From UBA4093 sp036676455 (GTDB lineage: Bacteria > Cyanobacteriota > Sericytochromatia > S15B-MN24 > UBA4093): DNA of 6,059 nucleotides. Below, one piece after another: positions 1-5,935 of this stretch; the stretch's first letter is position 1; each line of letters begins with the position of its first letter. The stretch lies in the NCBI GenBank assembly GCA_036676455.1, contig JAKFCW010000060.1, forward strand, positions 1-6,059. Direction: 5' to 3'. The translations under genes were made by a program, and so were the position numbers. The notes below the pieces were generated by a model. That model did not search any database. It was not told the origin of the DNA and saw only the letters and a program-made list of their open reading frames with translations.

Positions 1-578
1 CCGACTGGATCCATCTCGACGTCATGGACGGCCACTTCGTGCCGAACCTGACCTTCGGCCCCCCGGTGATCGCCGCCATGCGGCCCCACACCCGGCTGCC
101 GTTCGACGTCCACCTCATGATCCAGCCCCCCGAACCGTACCTCGCGGACTACCGCAAGGCCGGCGCGGACTGGATCACCGTACATGCCGAGGCCTGCCCT
201 CACCTGCACCGCACGGTCCACGCCATCAAGGAGCTGGGGGCCAAGGCCGGCGTCTCGCTGAATCCCTCCACCCCGGAAGACGTCCTGCGCTACGTGCTCG
301 ACGACCTTGACCAGGTGCTGGTGATGAGCGTCAATCCCGGCTTCGGCGGACAGAAGTTCATCCCGCAGGTCGCTGCCAAGATCCAGCGCATTCGCGGCTG
401 GATCACCGAGCGCGGCCTGGATTGCCGGATCACCGTGGACGGCGGGATGACACCTGAGACCGCGCCGATCGTGACCCGAGCCGGGGCGGACGTCCTGGTC
501 GCCGGCAGCGCGGTTTTCGGCAAGCCAGACATGCGGGCGGCCATCACCGCCCTGCGAGGCGCCTCCGCGCTCGTTTGA
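1..578 (+). CDS. rpe: Ribulose-phosphate 3-epimerase, 5' end cut by the window
   Basis: Interconverts D-ribulose 5-phosphate and D-xylulose 5-phosphate in the cytoplasm (pentose phosphate or Calvin cycle). The reading frame is open from base 3, so the first ATG at 24 is internal: the codons before it give DWIHLDV, which runs into the family motif DVMDGHFVPNLTFGP. In the 191 visible residues the TIM-barrel active-site pieces are in order: H4, D6 and D9 (metal and catalytic region), H37 in DVHLMI, the flexible loop GFGGQKF (113-119), D146 in TVDGGM, and the phosphate-binding AGSAVF (167-172). The family is about 215-225 residues long, so roughly 25-35 N-terminal residues lie outside the window. 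It is intact to its TGA stop and ends 22 bases before a hairpin terminator. Identification is secure. Confidence 0.96.
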   Translation, partial: DWIHLDVMDGHFVPNLTFGPPVIAAMRPHTRLPFDVHLMIQPPEPYLADYRKAGADWITVHAEACPHLHRTVHAIKELGAKAGVSLNPSTPEDVLRYVLDDLDQVLVMSVNPGFGGQKFIPQVAAKIQRIRGWITERGLDCRITVDGGMTPETAPIVTRAGADVLVAGSAVFGKPDMRAAITALRGASALV

Positions 579-599
579 ACCAGTCCGAAAAACAATAGA

Positions 600-619
600 G
601 GCCCTGCTGACGCAGGGCC
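600..619. terminator. Hairpin terminator between convergent rpe and small gene
   Basis: A perfect 8-bp stem, GGCCCTGC (600-607) with GCAGGGCC (612-619), encloses a TGAC loop. On the minus strand the stem is followed by TCTATTGTTTTTC, a usable U-rich tail, so it should end transcription of the small minus-strand gene. On the plus strand the tail (ATCTTGCTTGG) is poorer in U, so termination of rpe here is plausible but weaker. Confidence 0.7.
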
Positions 620-645
620 ATCTTGCTTGGGGGGGACCTAGGTGG

Positions 646-825
646 TTACAGGTCCCGGTGGCTCCGCCATGAACTCCGGTCGGAGTCTCCGCGGTCACCC
701 CGGTTGGCCAAGCCGTAATCGACGTTCCGGAAAACGGTCTTGGGGACGGGGGCCGGGAAGCTGGGCTTGGACCCCTTGCGGGGAAGCTTCCGGATGTATG
801 CGGGGAGTTTCGGCTCCATTGCCAT
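646..825 (-). CDS. Small basic protein of unknown function, 59 aa
   Basis: I do not recognise the product. The frame runs from ATG at 825 to TAA at 646-648 and begins MAMEPKLPAYIRKLPRKGSK. A strong Shine-Dalgarno site, GGAGGT (minus strand, 831-836), lies 5 bases before this ATG. A second in-frame ATG at 819 is possible, with an 11-base spacing. About 83% of third codon positions are G or C by my count, as expected for a coding frame in GC-rich DNA. The N-terminal half is rich in Lys, Arg and Pro (PSFPAPVPK at 21-29). The C-terminal part is hydrophilic and rich in Arg, Asp and Ser, with one Trp. There is no hydrophobic stretch, signal peptide, double-glycine leader or Cys, so a soluble cytoplasmic protein is likely, perhaps one binding nucleic acid or a protein partner (inference). 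A promoter, leader hairpin and terminator surround it. Confidence 0.68.
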   Translation of the reverse strand: MAMEPKLPAYIRKLPRKGSKPSFPAPVPKTVFRNVDYGLANRGDRGDSDRSSWRSHRDL

Positions 826-830
826 ACTCG

Positions 831-836
831 ACCTCC
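831..836 (-). promoter_or_regulatory. Ribosome binding site of the small gene
   Basis: Minus-strand GGAGGT, five bases (CGAGT) upstream of ATG at 825. It is close to the ideal anti-16S complement, and is the main reason for accepting this small frame over the overlapping plus-strand frames. Confidence 0.72.
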
Positions 837-859
837 AGCAGCATCTGCGCGCGTTCTCA

Positions 860-878
860 CGAGCCCTCTTAGGGCTCG
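860..878 (-). other. Leader hairpin upstream of the small gene
   Basis: A perfect 8-bp inverted repeat, CGAGCCCT (860-867) and AGGGCTCG (871-878), with a 3-base loop, in the predicted 5' leader about 24 bases before the Shine-Dalgarno site. No U-run follows it on either strand, so it does not look like a classic terminator. mRNA stabiliser, protein-binding hairpin or operator are all possible. Confidence 0.5.
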
Positions 879-953
879 CCCGTGTGTCTTCACAATTCCT
901 GAGGGGGCGCGATAGGGGGTGCTTTAGATTTGCTGAATTATGAATGTTTTTTC

Positions 954-982
954 ATCTTAACCGAAGTTAACCAAATCGTCAA
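954..982 (-). promoter_or_regulatory. Sigma70-type promoter of the small gene
   Basis: On the minus strand, -35 TTGACG (977-982) and -10 TAAGAT (954-959) are separated by exactly 17 bases. The predicted start is near 946-948, giving a leader of about 120 bases before ATG 825. The region is markedly AT-richer than its surroundings. A direct repeat of TTAACC (plus strand, 957-962 and 967-972) overlaps the -10 and spacer. Confidence 0.65.
957..972. repeat. TTAACC direct repeat in the minus-strand promoter
   Basis: TTAACC occurs twice, at 957-962 and 967-972, ten bases apart start to start, so both copies face the same side of the helix. Each copy lies over the -10 or spacer of the minus-strand promoter, as expected for a regulator site. 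The copies resemble PhoB/PhoP-type half-sites, but those usually have an 11-base period. Confidence 0.4.
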
Positions 983-994
983 GCCCTTGGTGAC

Positions 995-1026
995 TTTACA
1001 TAATGTAAGCCTGACCGGGTTATAAC
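995..1026 (+). promoter_or_regulatory. Tentative promoter of the C39-like lipoprotein gene
   Basis: TTTACA (995-1000) resembles a -35 and TATAAC (1021-1026) a -10, but the spacer is 20 bases, too long for an unaided sigma70 promoter. Such spacing is known from activator-dependent promoters of the MerR type. The -10 lies inside a perfect 14-bp palindrome, CGGGTTATAACCCG (1016-1029). Transcription would begin near 1033, just before the inverted repeat at 1035. Confidence 0.35.
996..1008. promoter_or_regulatory. 13-bp palindrome, candidate operator
   Basis: TTACAT-A-ATGTAA is a perfect palindrome around one central base, placed between the minus-strand promoter and the start of the plus-strand lipoprotein gene. 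It overlaps a possible plus-strand -35 (TTTACA, 995-1000). Position and symmetry fit a dimeric regulator acting on one or both divergent units. The regulator is not identifiable. Confidence 0.42.
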
Positions 1027-1034
1027 CCGCTCGT

Positions 1035-1085
1035 AGCGAGGCATGAGAGACTTGTCAATCGCTGAAATGAGGGCCATGCCTCGCT
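1035..1085 (+). promoter_or_regulatory. 11-bp inverted repeat abutting the lipoprotein start codon
   Basis: AGCGAGGCATG (1035-1045) and CATGCCTCGCT (1075-1085) are perfect reverse complements around a 29-base loop. The right arm ends one base before ATG 1087. The only Shine-Dalgarno-like sequence, GAGGG (1069-1073), lies at the loop edge, so a folded stem would sit between it and the start codon. This could be a cis-acting RNA element controlling translation, or a DNA-level operator pair. Confidence 0.5.
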
Positions 1086-1086
1086 T

Positions 1087-1734
1087 ATGCGGATCCGATT
1101 CGCCTCAACCCTTCTCACCCTGGGCCTCTTGATGGGCTGCGGCACCCTCAGCAGCGCCGCGGCCCCTTCGCTAGTCCCGCCCGATCGCGCGGAGACGTAC
1201 TTCATCAGCCAGTACACCCATCCACGCTGGCATCCGGAGACCACCCCCCTCTACAATGCCAACTGCGGCCCGACCTCGCTCGCGATGGTCCTGAAGGCCT
1301 TCGGCAAGGTCCGGGTCGACTCGGTCAACCAGCTCGTGCGTCAGATCCGCGTCGAGATGACCGGCTTCGACGATGAGCAGACCTGGACGTACCCCGCGCA
1401 GTTCCCCAGGGCCGCCGCCCGCTTCGGCCTGCAGAGCCGGATCGTGCGCGGAGGAGCGGAGGCCGTCCTCGCCGCCATGCAGCGCCCGGGTGCGCTCGCC
1501 ATCGTCAACGTGAACCCCACCCCGGCCTACTCCGACCAGCTCGCCCATCCGGTCAACGGTGGACACTTCGCCGTCGTCACCCAGGCGCAGGGCAACCAGA
1601 TCACCCTGAACGATCCGCTGGCGGACGGTCCCATCACCATCACCCGCGAGCAGCTCGCCATCGCCCTATCCACCCCCCTGGGACAGGGCATCGCCCCCTA
1701 CAACGGCGGAGTGGTCATCTGGGCGGATCGCTGA
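1087..1734 (+). CDS. C39-like cysteine peptidase family lipoprotein
   Basis: A predicted 215-residue envelope protein. The N-terminus has positive charges (R2, R4), a hydrophobic core and a lipobox-like LMGC at 15-18, so C18 is probably lipidated after signal peptidase II cleavage. The rest matches the papain-fold C39-like peptidase family (Peptidase_C39_2 type): NCGPTSLAMVLKAFGK with nucleophile C60, NGGHFAVVT with H160, and LNDPLADGP with D176, in the usual order and spacing. Substrate is unknown. Stand-alone members without an ABC transporter are common and need not process bacteriocins. ATG 1087 is the only usable start, because the in-frame codons back to the TGA at 1063 offer no ATG, GTG or TTG. 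The weak GAGGG site is 13 bases away, behind an inverted repeat. The gene ends just before a strong bidirectional terminator and is divergent from the small gene. Confidence 0.85.
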   Translation: MRIRFASTLLTLGLLMGCGTLSSAAAPSLVPPDRAETYFISQYTHPRWHPETTPLYNANCGPTSLAMVLKAFGKVRVDSVNQLVRQIRVEMTGFDDEQTWTYPAQFPRAAARFGLQSRIVRGGAEAVLAAMQRPGALAIVNVNPTPAYSDQLAHPVNGGHFAVVTQAQGNQITLNDPLADGPITITREQLAIALSTPLGQGIAPYNGGVVIWADR

Positions 1735-1760
1735 AGCCATCCAAAGACCGACAGCCGAAT

Positions 1761-1811
1761 CCTCAAAGCAAGAAGGCTCCGCCGGACGGGCGAAGCCTTC
1801 TTGCTTTGAGG
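1761..1811. terminator. Long bidirectional terminator hairpin
   Basis: An 18-bp perfect stem (1761-1778 with 1794-1811), then one C/A mismatch and a further 4 bp (1780-1783 with 1789-1792) around a 5-base loop. Within it, AAAGCAAGAAGGC is complemented by GCCTTCTTGCTTT, so each strand gives a GC core followed by a U-rich tail. It lies between two convergent stops (1734 and 1827) and should serve both transcripts. Confidence 0.85.
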
Positions 1812-1826
1812 GGTCCGATCCGAGGA

Positions 1827-2927
1827 TCAGACCCCCGTTGATTCGATGGGCTGGTCGCTGACGGCCGACGCCTCGAGCGCCACATCCTCGCCCTGCTTCA
1901 GCTTCAAGAGCCAGAGGCGCCCCGCCGTCCAGAGCACGGTGCTGAGCGGAATGGCCAGCAGGATGCCGAGGAGGCCGGCCACCTTGCTGCCGGCCAGCAC
2001 GGCCAGGATGATCAGGATCGGGTGCAGGCCGGTGGTATGGCTCATGACCCGCGGGGCGATGATGTTATCCTTGGTCCACCAGATAATCAGCGCGGCAATC
2101 AGGACCTTGATGAAGATCCCGCCCTGCAGGGCGGCCAGCACCAGGACGGTGGTGACGCCCACGTACGTGCCGAAGTACGGGATGACCTCGGCCACGCCCC
2201 AGACCGCTCCACCGATCAGGCCGTAGTTCATTCCCAGCAAGGGAAGCGTCACGGAAGCGGCGATCAGGACCACCGAGGCATTGAGCACCTGGCCGCGCAC
2301 GTAGCGGTTGAGGCCGTGGTCGAGCTCCTCGAAGAAGAACTCGACCTGCGCCTGGACGCGCCGGGGCAGCACTCCGATCAGCCCCTTGTGGATGCGAGGC
2401 CCGTCCTTGAGGAAGTAGAAGGCGCTCACCATGAGCATCGCCGCGCTGAAGAACGACGCGAAGGATCCCATCAAGAGGCTGGGCAGCTGCAAGGCCAGCT
2501 GCTGGCTCCAGCCCTCGAGACGCGGCAAGATCCAGCCCTGTAGCTTGAGCTCCGCCTCGATGTTGCGCTTGGCCAGGGCCGCCTGCAAAAGGTCGAGCTG
2601 GCCCTGCAGGCGGTCGATCTCCGACGGCAGGTTCGCGACGAGCAAGCGGAGCTGGTCGAGCGCCATCGGAACGGCGATCGCCCCCACCAGCGAGAGCAGC
2701 ACCAGGAAGCCGATGACCACCACCCCGACCGCCAGCCAGCGCGGCATCCGCCGCGACAACGGCTCCACGGCCAGCTGTAGCACGTACGCCAGGAGCATCG
2801 AGCCCACCAGGATCGTCAGCACGTCCCCGAAGTAGCTCGCCGCCAGGAAGATCGCATATGCGATCAGCATCGTGAGGGCGATGGCGCCGGACTTGTAGAA
2901 GGCCTTGGACCAGTCGAGCTTGTTCAT
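1827..2927 (-). CDS. AI-2E family transporter (PerM/UPF0118 type) membrane protein
   Basis: A 366-residue polytopic inner-membrane protein, of usual length for the family. Hydrophobic segments are visible near residues 13-31, 36-53, 65-88, 150-172, 216-232, 235-265, 270-284 and 303-338. A soluble amphipathic stretch (about 90-148) follows the third. Family signatures are YFLKDGPRI (171-179), the region around GVAEVIPYFGTYVG (244-257), DNIIAPRVM (287-295) and GLHPILIILAVLAG (300-313). Members have been linked to autoinducer-2 export (TqsA), Na+/H+ antiport and other transport, so substrate cannot be inferred. Its ATG overlaps the stop of the preceding glycosidase gene as ATGA and has no Shine-Dalgarno of its own, which suggests translation by re-initiation. 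It is the last gene before the shared terminator. The C-terminal tail (about 343-366) is hydrophilic and acidic. Confidence 0.92.
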   Translation of the reverse strand: MNKLDWSKAFYKSGAIALTMLIAYAIFLAASYFGDVLTILVGSMLLAYVLQLAVEPLSRRMPRWLAVGVVVIGFLVLLSLVGAIAVPMALDQLRLLVANLPSEIDRLQGQLDLLQAALAKRNIEAELKLQGWILPRLEGWSQQLALQLPSLLMGSFASFFSAAMLMVSAFYFLKDGPRIHKGLIGVLPRRVQAQVEFFFEELDHGLNRYVRGQVLNASVVLIAASVTLPLLGMNYGLIGGAVWGVAEVIPYFGTYVGVTTVLVLAALQGGIFIKVLIAALIIWWTKDNIIAPRVMSHTTGLHPILIILAVLAGSKVAGLLGILLAIPLSTVLWTAGRLWLLKLKQGEDVALEASAVSDQPIESTGV

Positions 2928-5122
2928 TCAGGCAGGTAGACGTCGCAGAACTGGGAGACCCACTGCATGGGGTTCTTCACCGGCACGGGATCCTGAGACC
3001 GGGGCCCGGGGGTCGCGTTGACGCCCTCCGGCAGGCTCAGCATCTCCTGGTGATAGAAGACCACGCCTTCCTGCATCTGATGCGTCAGGTTGGAGGCCAA
3101 GACCTCCGCGACCCGCTCATGCTCGCCTAGCTCCTTGAGCAGGCTGACCAGGTAGGGCGTCTCTCGCGGCCAGCAAACGGCCTCATGGTACTGACCGTCC
3201 CCGTAGAAGATGCGCTCCTTGGAGTCCTTGGCCAGCACTCCGAAAGGCGTACGCTTCTCGCCTTGCTTGGCGCTGACGAGCAAGCTGTCACGCACGACGT
3301 GCCACGCCTGCTCCATGTCATGCCGCGTGAAGACGCGCTTGCCGAGGATCACCAGCGCCTCGAGGCCTGGTGCGGTCGGCATCGGGTCGGGGCGACCGTT
3401 CTGCGTGATGAGGTTGTACAAGAACCCCACCCCGGAGTTCCAGAAAACCTTCTTGTAGTTGCCGACGGCCAGCTTGCGCATGCCGATCAGCTCCTCGTAG
3501 ACGGCGTCGTCATGCTTGCGCAGGGCGAGCAATTCGCCCACCTCGAGCATGCGGATCCAGCGGGCATTGATCTCCGGGAGGTAGGTCACCGGATACTGGT
3601 AGAGATCCCAGGCGGAGTGACCATCCATGTACTTGCGGACGGCCTCTTCCTGCCAGCTGCGATCGATCCGCTGCGGCAGGTCGCCCACGGCGAGTCCCTC
3701 GACCTTGATGCGGCGCTTGCCGTTCATCCAGGAATGACTCGGAACGCTCATCAGAAGGCCGTTGGCGGCCAGCATGGGGTCTCCCTGGCGGGCGCGAGGC
3801 TCCTCGCTACGATAGGCCGCGTAAAGCTTCAGGAAGCCCTCGTAGAGATCGTCCAGCAGCTTGGGATCCCGCAGGTCGTTGATGATCTCGGCCAGCCACG
3901 AGTACATGAGCAGTCCCACGTCCGAGGAGTGGTAATACTCGGGCGGCAACGCCCCGGTCTTCTCGAACCGGTCGAAGTCAGCCTGGGTCTCGGGGAAGCG
4001 CACGGGGATCCGGCCCGTCCTGGGATCCTGGAAGCGCAGCGCCTGACGCAGGGCCTCCTCCATGACGGATTCCTTGCCGAGACGCTTCAGCGTCCGGTGG
4101 TTGTGCATGAAGCCCTCGAAGAGGGGCGGGAACCAGGGCCGGCGGAACCACCAGCCGCCCTGCTCGGGCAAGTTGACGTCCCCGGCCGGCATGCCGAACT
4201 TCTCGGCCATGACGTACACTCGGGCCAGTGCCTCGGGCGAAAGGCCGCCCAGGCGCGCGGCCAGTTCCTCGTAGCGCCGATCTTGGTCGCGCTCGAGCTC
4301 GGAGTGGCGGGAAATGCCCGCCTCCAGGGCCTGCGTCGCCTCGGCTTCCGTCAGGCCGCCCGAGACGAAGAGCGCGATCTCGCCCGGGTCCTGGGCGCCG
4401 GCGCCGCCGAAGGGGAAGCGCAGCTTGCCCAGTTCGGCCCCGCGGAACATCTCGCGCTTGAAGACGATGGCGTTGCCGGACTTCTCGCGATCGCCCGAGC
4501 CCAGCCGGTGCAGCAGGTCCCAGATGTGGCGCTCCTCGTGGAAGCCAAAGTCCTGGGTCGCCCCGAAAGCGAGCCAGCGGTTGCAGCCCACGGTAAGCCG
4601 GCGTGGCGCCTGGGTCCCGACGCGATGGCCCTCGGGATCCGAGAAGTAGTACATGTGCCGGATGTCGAGGACCGGCTTGAGCAGCAACTCGAGCTTCGCG
4701 TTGGTCTCGGGCGTCTCGACCCAGCGGTAGGTCGCCGTGAAGAGGAAAGGCTCATGATCGAGGAGGCGATACGTGACCGCCAGCCTGCCCAGCGGACAGG
4801 CGTAGTGGTAGCTGACCCAGTCCGGGGTGGTCTGGATTTCGGCCGGCTCCAGGACGACGGGAACGCCGTCCGCGAGCAGTTGGAAACCAATCCGGTCGAT
4901 CACCTTCCAGTTCTCGCCGCCCAGCAGGGCCAGCAGGCCCTCGTAGGCGAAGTCGGAGCGGTGGTAGGTGAACTCGTCCTTGGCTTGATAGCTCACGCCG
5001 GACTGGCAGAACTCCGCGCCGGGGACCCTGAGCGCGTAGCGCCGGGTCCGCGCACCATCCCAGTCAGGGTCCTCCTGCGGGCTGAGCGTGAACGGGACGT
5101 GGGTGGGATGGGCGTCGATCAT
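2924..5122 (-). CDS. Six-hairpin glycosidase, glycogen-debranching-enzyme-like
   Basis: A 732-residue soluble protein without a signal peptide. ATG 5122 is chosen because AGGAGG (minus strand, 5131-5136) lies 8 bases before it; a longer frame starting with TTG at 5164 has no such site. Residues 1 to about 265 look beta-rich. From about 290 the helical part carries landmarks in the order seen in amylo-alpha-1,6-glucosidases (GDE_C, GH133-like): GGWWFRRPWFPP (322-333), YHSSDVGLLMYSW (397-409), SHSWMNGK (462-469), EINARW (517-522), FWNSG (560-564) and DGQYHEAVCWP (642-652). The likely role is hydrolysis of alpha-glucan branches or another oligosaccharide. The usual WGRDT-type motif after the GGWW position is absent, so specificity or even activity may differ. 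It lies between recO and the AI-2E gene, overlapping the latter by four bases. The fold-level call is firmer than the function. Confidence 0.65.
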   Translation of the reverse strand: MIDAHPTHVPFTLSPQEDPDWDGARTRRYALRVPGAEFCQSGVSYQAKDEFTYHRSDFAYEGLLALLGGENWKVIDRIGFQLLADGVPVVLEPAEIQTTPDWVSYHYACPLGRLAVTYRLLDHEPFLFTATYRWVETPETNAKLELLLKPVLDIRHMYYFSDPEGHRVGTQAPRRLTVGCNRWLAFGATQDFGFHEERHIWDLLHRLGSGDREKSGNAIVFKREMFRGAELGKLRFPFGGAGAQDPGEIALFVSGGLTEAEATQALEAGISRHSELERDQDRRYEELAARLGGLSPEALARVYVMAEKFGMPAGDVNLPEQGGWWFRRPWFPPLFEGFMHNHRTLKRLGKESVMEEALRQALRFQDPRTGRIPVRFPETQADFDRFEKTGALPPEYYHSSDVGLLMYSWLAEIINDLRDPKLLDDLYEGFLKLYAAYRSEEPRARQGDPMLAANGLLMSVPSHSWMNGKRRIKVEGLAVGDLPQRIDRSWQEEAVRKYMDGHSAWDLYQYPVTYLPEINARWIRMLEVGELLALRKHDDAVYEELIGMRKLAVGNYKKVFWNSGVGFLYNLITQNGRPDPMPTAPGLEALVILGKRVFTRHDMEQAWHVVRDSLLVSAKQGEKRTPFGVLAKDSKERIFYGDGQYHEAVCWPRETPYLVSLLKELGEHERVAEVLASNLTHQMQEGVVFYHQEMLSLPEGVNATPGPRSQDPVPVKNPMQWVSQFCDVYLPE

Positions 5123-5130
5123 GGGGCGTT

Positions 5131-5136
5131 CCTCCT
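5131..5136 (-). promoter_or_regulatory. Shine-Dalgarno fixing the glycosidase start
   Basis: Minus-strand AGGAGG, 8 bases before ATG 5122. This near-perfect site decides the start and places the 42 bases of the longer TTG-initiated frame in the untranslated leader. Confidence 0.85.
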
Positions 5137-5182
5137 CGTTGAGGCGCACCGCAGCGCGGGGCAAAGCAACCTTGCTGGCCCT

Positions 5183-5188
5183 AGTATA
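5183..5188 (-). promoter_or_regulatory. Possible internal -10 element before the glycosidase gene
   Basis: TATACT on the minus strand lies in the gap between recO and the glycosidase, about 60 bases before its start. No convincing -35 sits 16-18 bases upstream (TCCTCT-like only), so it may be weak or activator-dependent, and read-through from recO may supply the rest. Confidence 0.3.
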
Positions 5189-5194
5189 ACTGAA

Positions 5195-5929
5195 TCAGAG
5201 CCTGGAGAGGAGGTCTACGGTCTTGAGACGGGTTTCCGTGCGGCAGGCGATGGCTTCGCGCATGGCTGCCCGGGCGTTGGCCAGCAGGGCCGGGGTCACG
5301 CTGATGCCGCCCGAGGGCGCCTGCTCCATGCCGAGCAGCATGCGCAAGACGGCGAGCGTTCCGGGCATGAGGCGCATGCCGCGCAGCATCGGCGAGCAGG
5401 AATCGCAGAGCCCGCCGCCCATCTCGGGGTGGAAGCCGCAGCCCGATCCCAGCTCGGACTCGCAGGCGACGCACGAATCGAACTCGGGGCGGTAACCCAG
5501 CAGATCGAGCAGGTGCAACTCGTACCAGAGAACAGCCAGCTCGATGGCCTCGGTCGTCTCCAGCATGCTCAGCATGGCGGAGAGGGCGTCGAAGACCTCC
5601 GGATAGGGCTGAAGGTCGTCGATGAAGGCCCCGGTGGCCTCGGCGACGTACATGGCCGCCATGAGGCGATCGAAATCGTTGCGCAGCGCCCGGTGGGAGT
5701 CCATGGTCTCGCACTGGGAAACCACGTCCATGCGCTTGCCATGGGCCAGCTGCCACTGGTTATGGCAGAGCGGCTCGGAGCGACCTCCGAGCTTGGACTG
5801 CGGACGCCGGGCGCCCTTGGCGACAGCCCGGCGCATGCCATGCTCGCGGGTGAACAAGACCAGGATCTTGTCGTACTCGCCCATGGCATGGGTCTTCAAG
5901 GTGATGGCTTGCGTGAGGTAAGTCGACAT
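5195..5929 (-). CDS. recO: DNA repair protein RecO
   Basis: Recombination mediator that anneals strands and helps RecR load RecA onto SSB-coated single-stranded DNA (RecFOR pathway). The 244-residue product starting MSTYLTQAI matches the family: an N-terminal OB-fold with TREHGMRRAVAKGARRPQSKLGG, a helical middle, and a CxxC...CxxC cluster (C153, C156, C175, C178) like the zinc-binding part of many RecO proteins. ATG 5929 is preferred because RecO proteins normally begin a few residues before this first beta strand. A frame extension to ATG 5983 adds 18 residues unlike the family and has no Shine-Dalgarno. A promoter placed so that transcription begins at or next to ATG 5929 suggests a leaderless mRNA. 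It is the first gene of a probable unit with the glycosidase (72-base gap). Confidence 0.93.
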   Translation of the reverse strand: MSTYLTQAITLKTHAMGEYDKILVLFTREHGMRRAVAKGARRPQSKLGGRSEPLCHNQWQLAHGKRMDVVSQCETMDSHRALRNDFDRLMAAMYVAEATGAFIDDLQPYPEVFDALSAMLSMLETTEAIELAVLWYELHLLDLLGYRPEFDSCVACESELGSGCGFHPEMGGGLCDSCSPMLRGMRLMPGTLAVLRMLLGMEQAPSGGISVTPALLANARAAMREAIACRTETRLKTVDLLSRL

Positions 5930-5935
5930 TCCACC

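Noticed and set aside
673..686. ACTCCG/CGGAGT inverted repeat and the duplicated GGGAAGCT at 755-762 and 781-788
   Set aside because: Short, with a 2-base loop or small copy number, and inside the small coding frame. Expected by chance in GC-rich DNA.
642..943. Plus-strand frames of 76 and 67 codons in the region after rpe
   Set aside because: No Shine-Dalgarno or promoter on this strand. The minus-strand frame at 646-825 has a promoter, ribosome site and terminator.
938..955. Five-codon leader peptide (MKKHS) on the minus strand
   Set aside because: Its ATG overlaps the -10 element and would lie upstream of the predicted transcription start.
1076..1130. ATG at 1076 as an alternative start for the C39-like gene
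   Set aside because: It is in a different frame from the peptidase and soon reaches a stop.
1171..1566. Minus-strand 131-codon frame inside the C39-like gene
   Set aside because: Antisense shadow. The plus strand carries the conserved Cys, His and Asp motifs and a signal peptide.
5123..5164. TTG start at 5164 adding 14 residues to the glycosidase
   Set aside because: ATG 5122 has AGGAGG at ideal distance. The extension would place that site inside the coding region.
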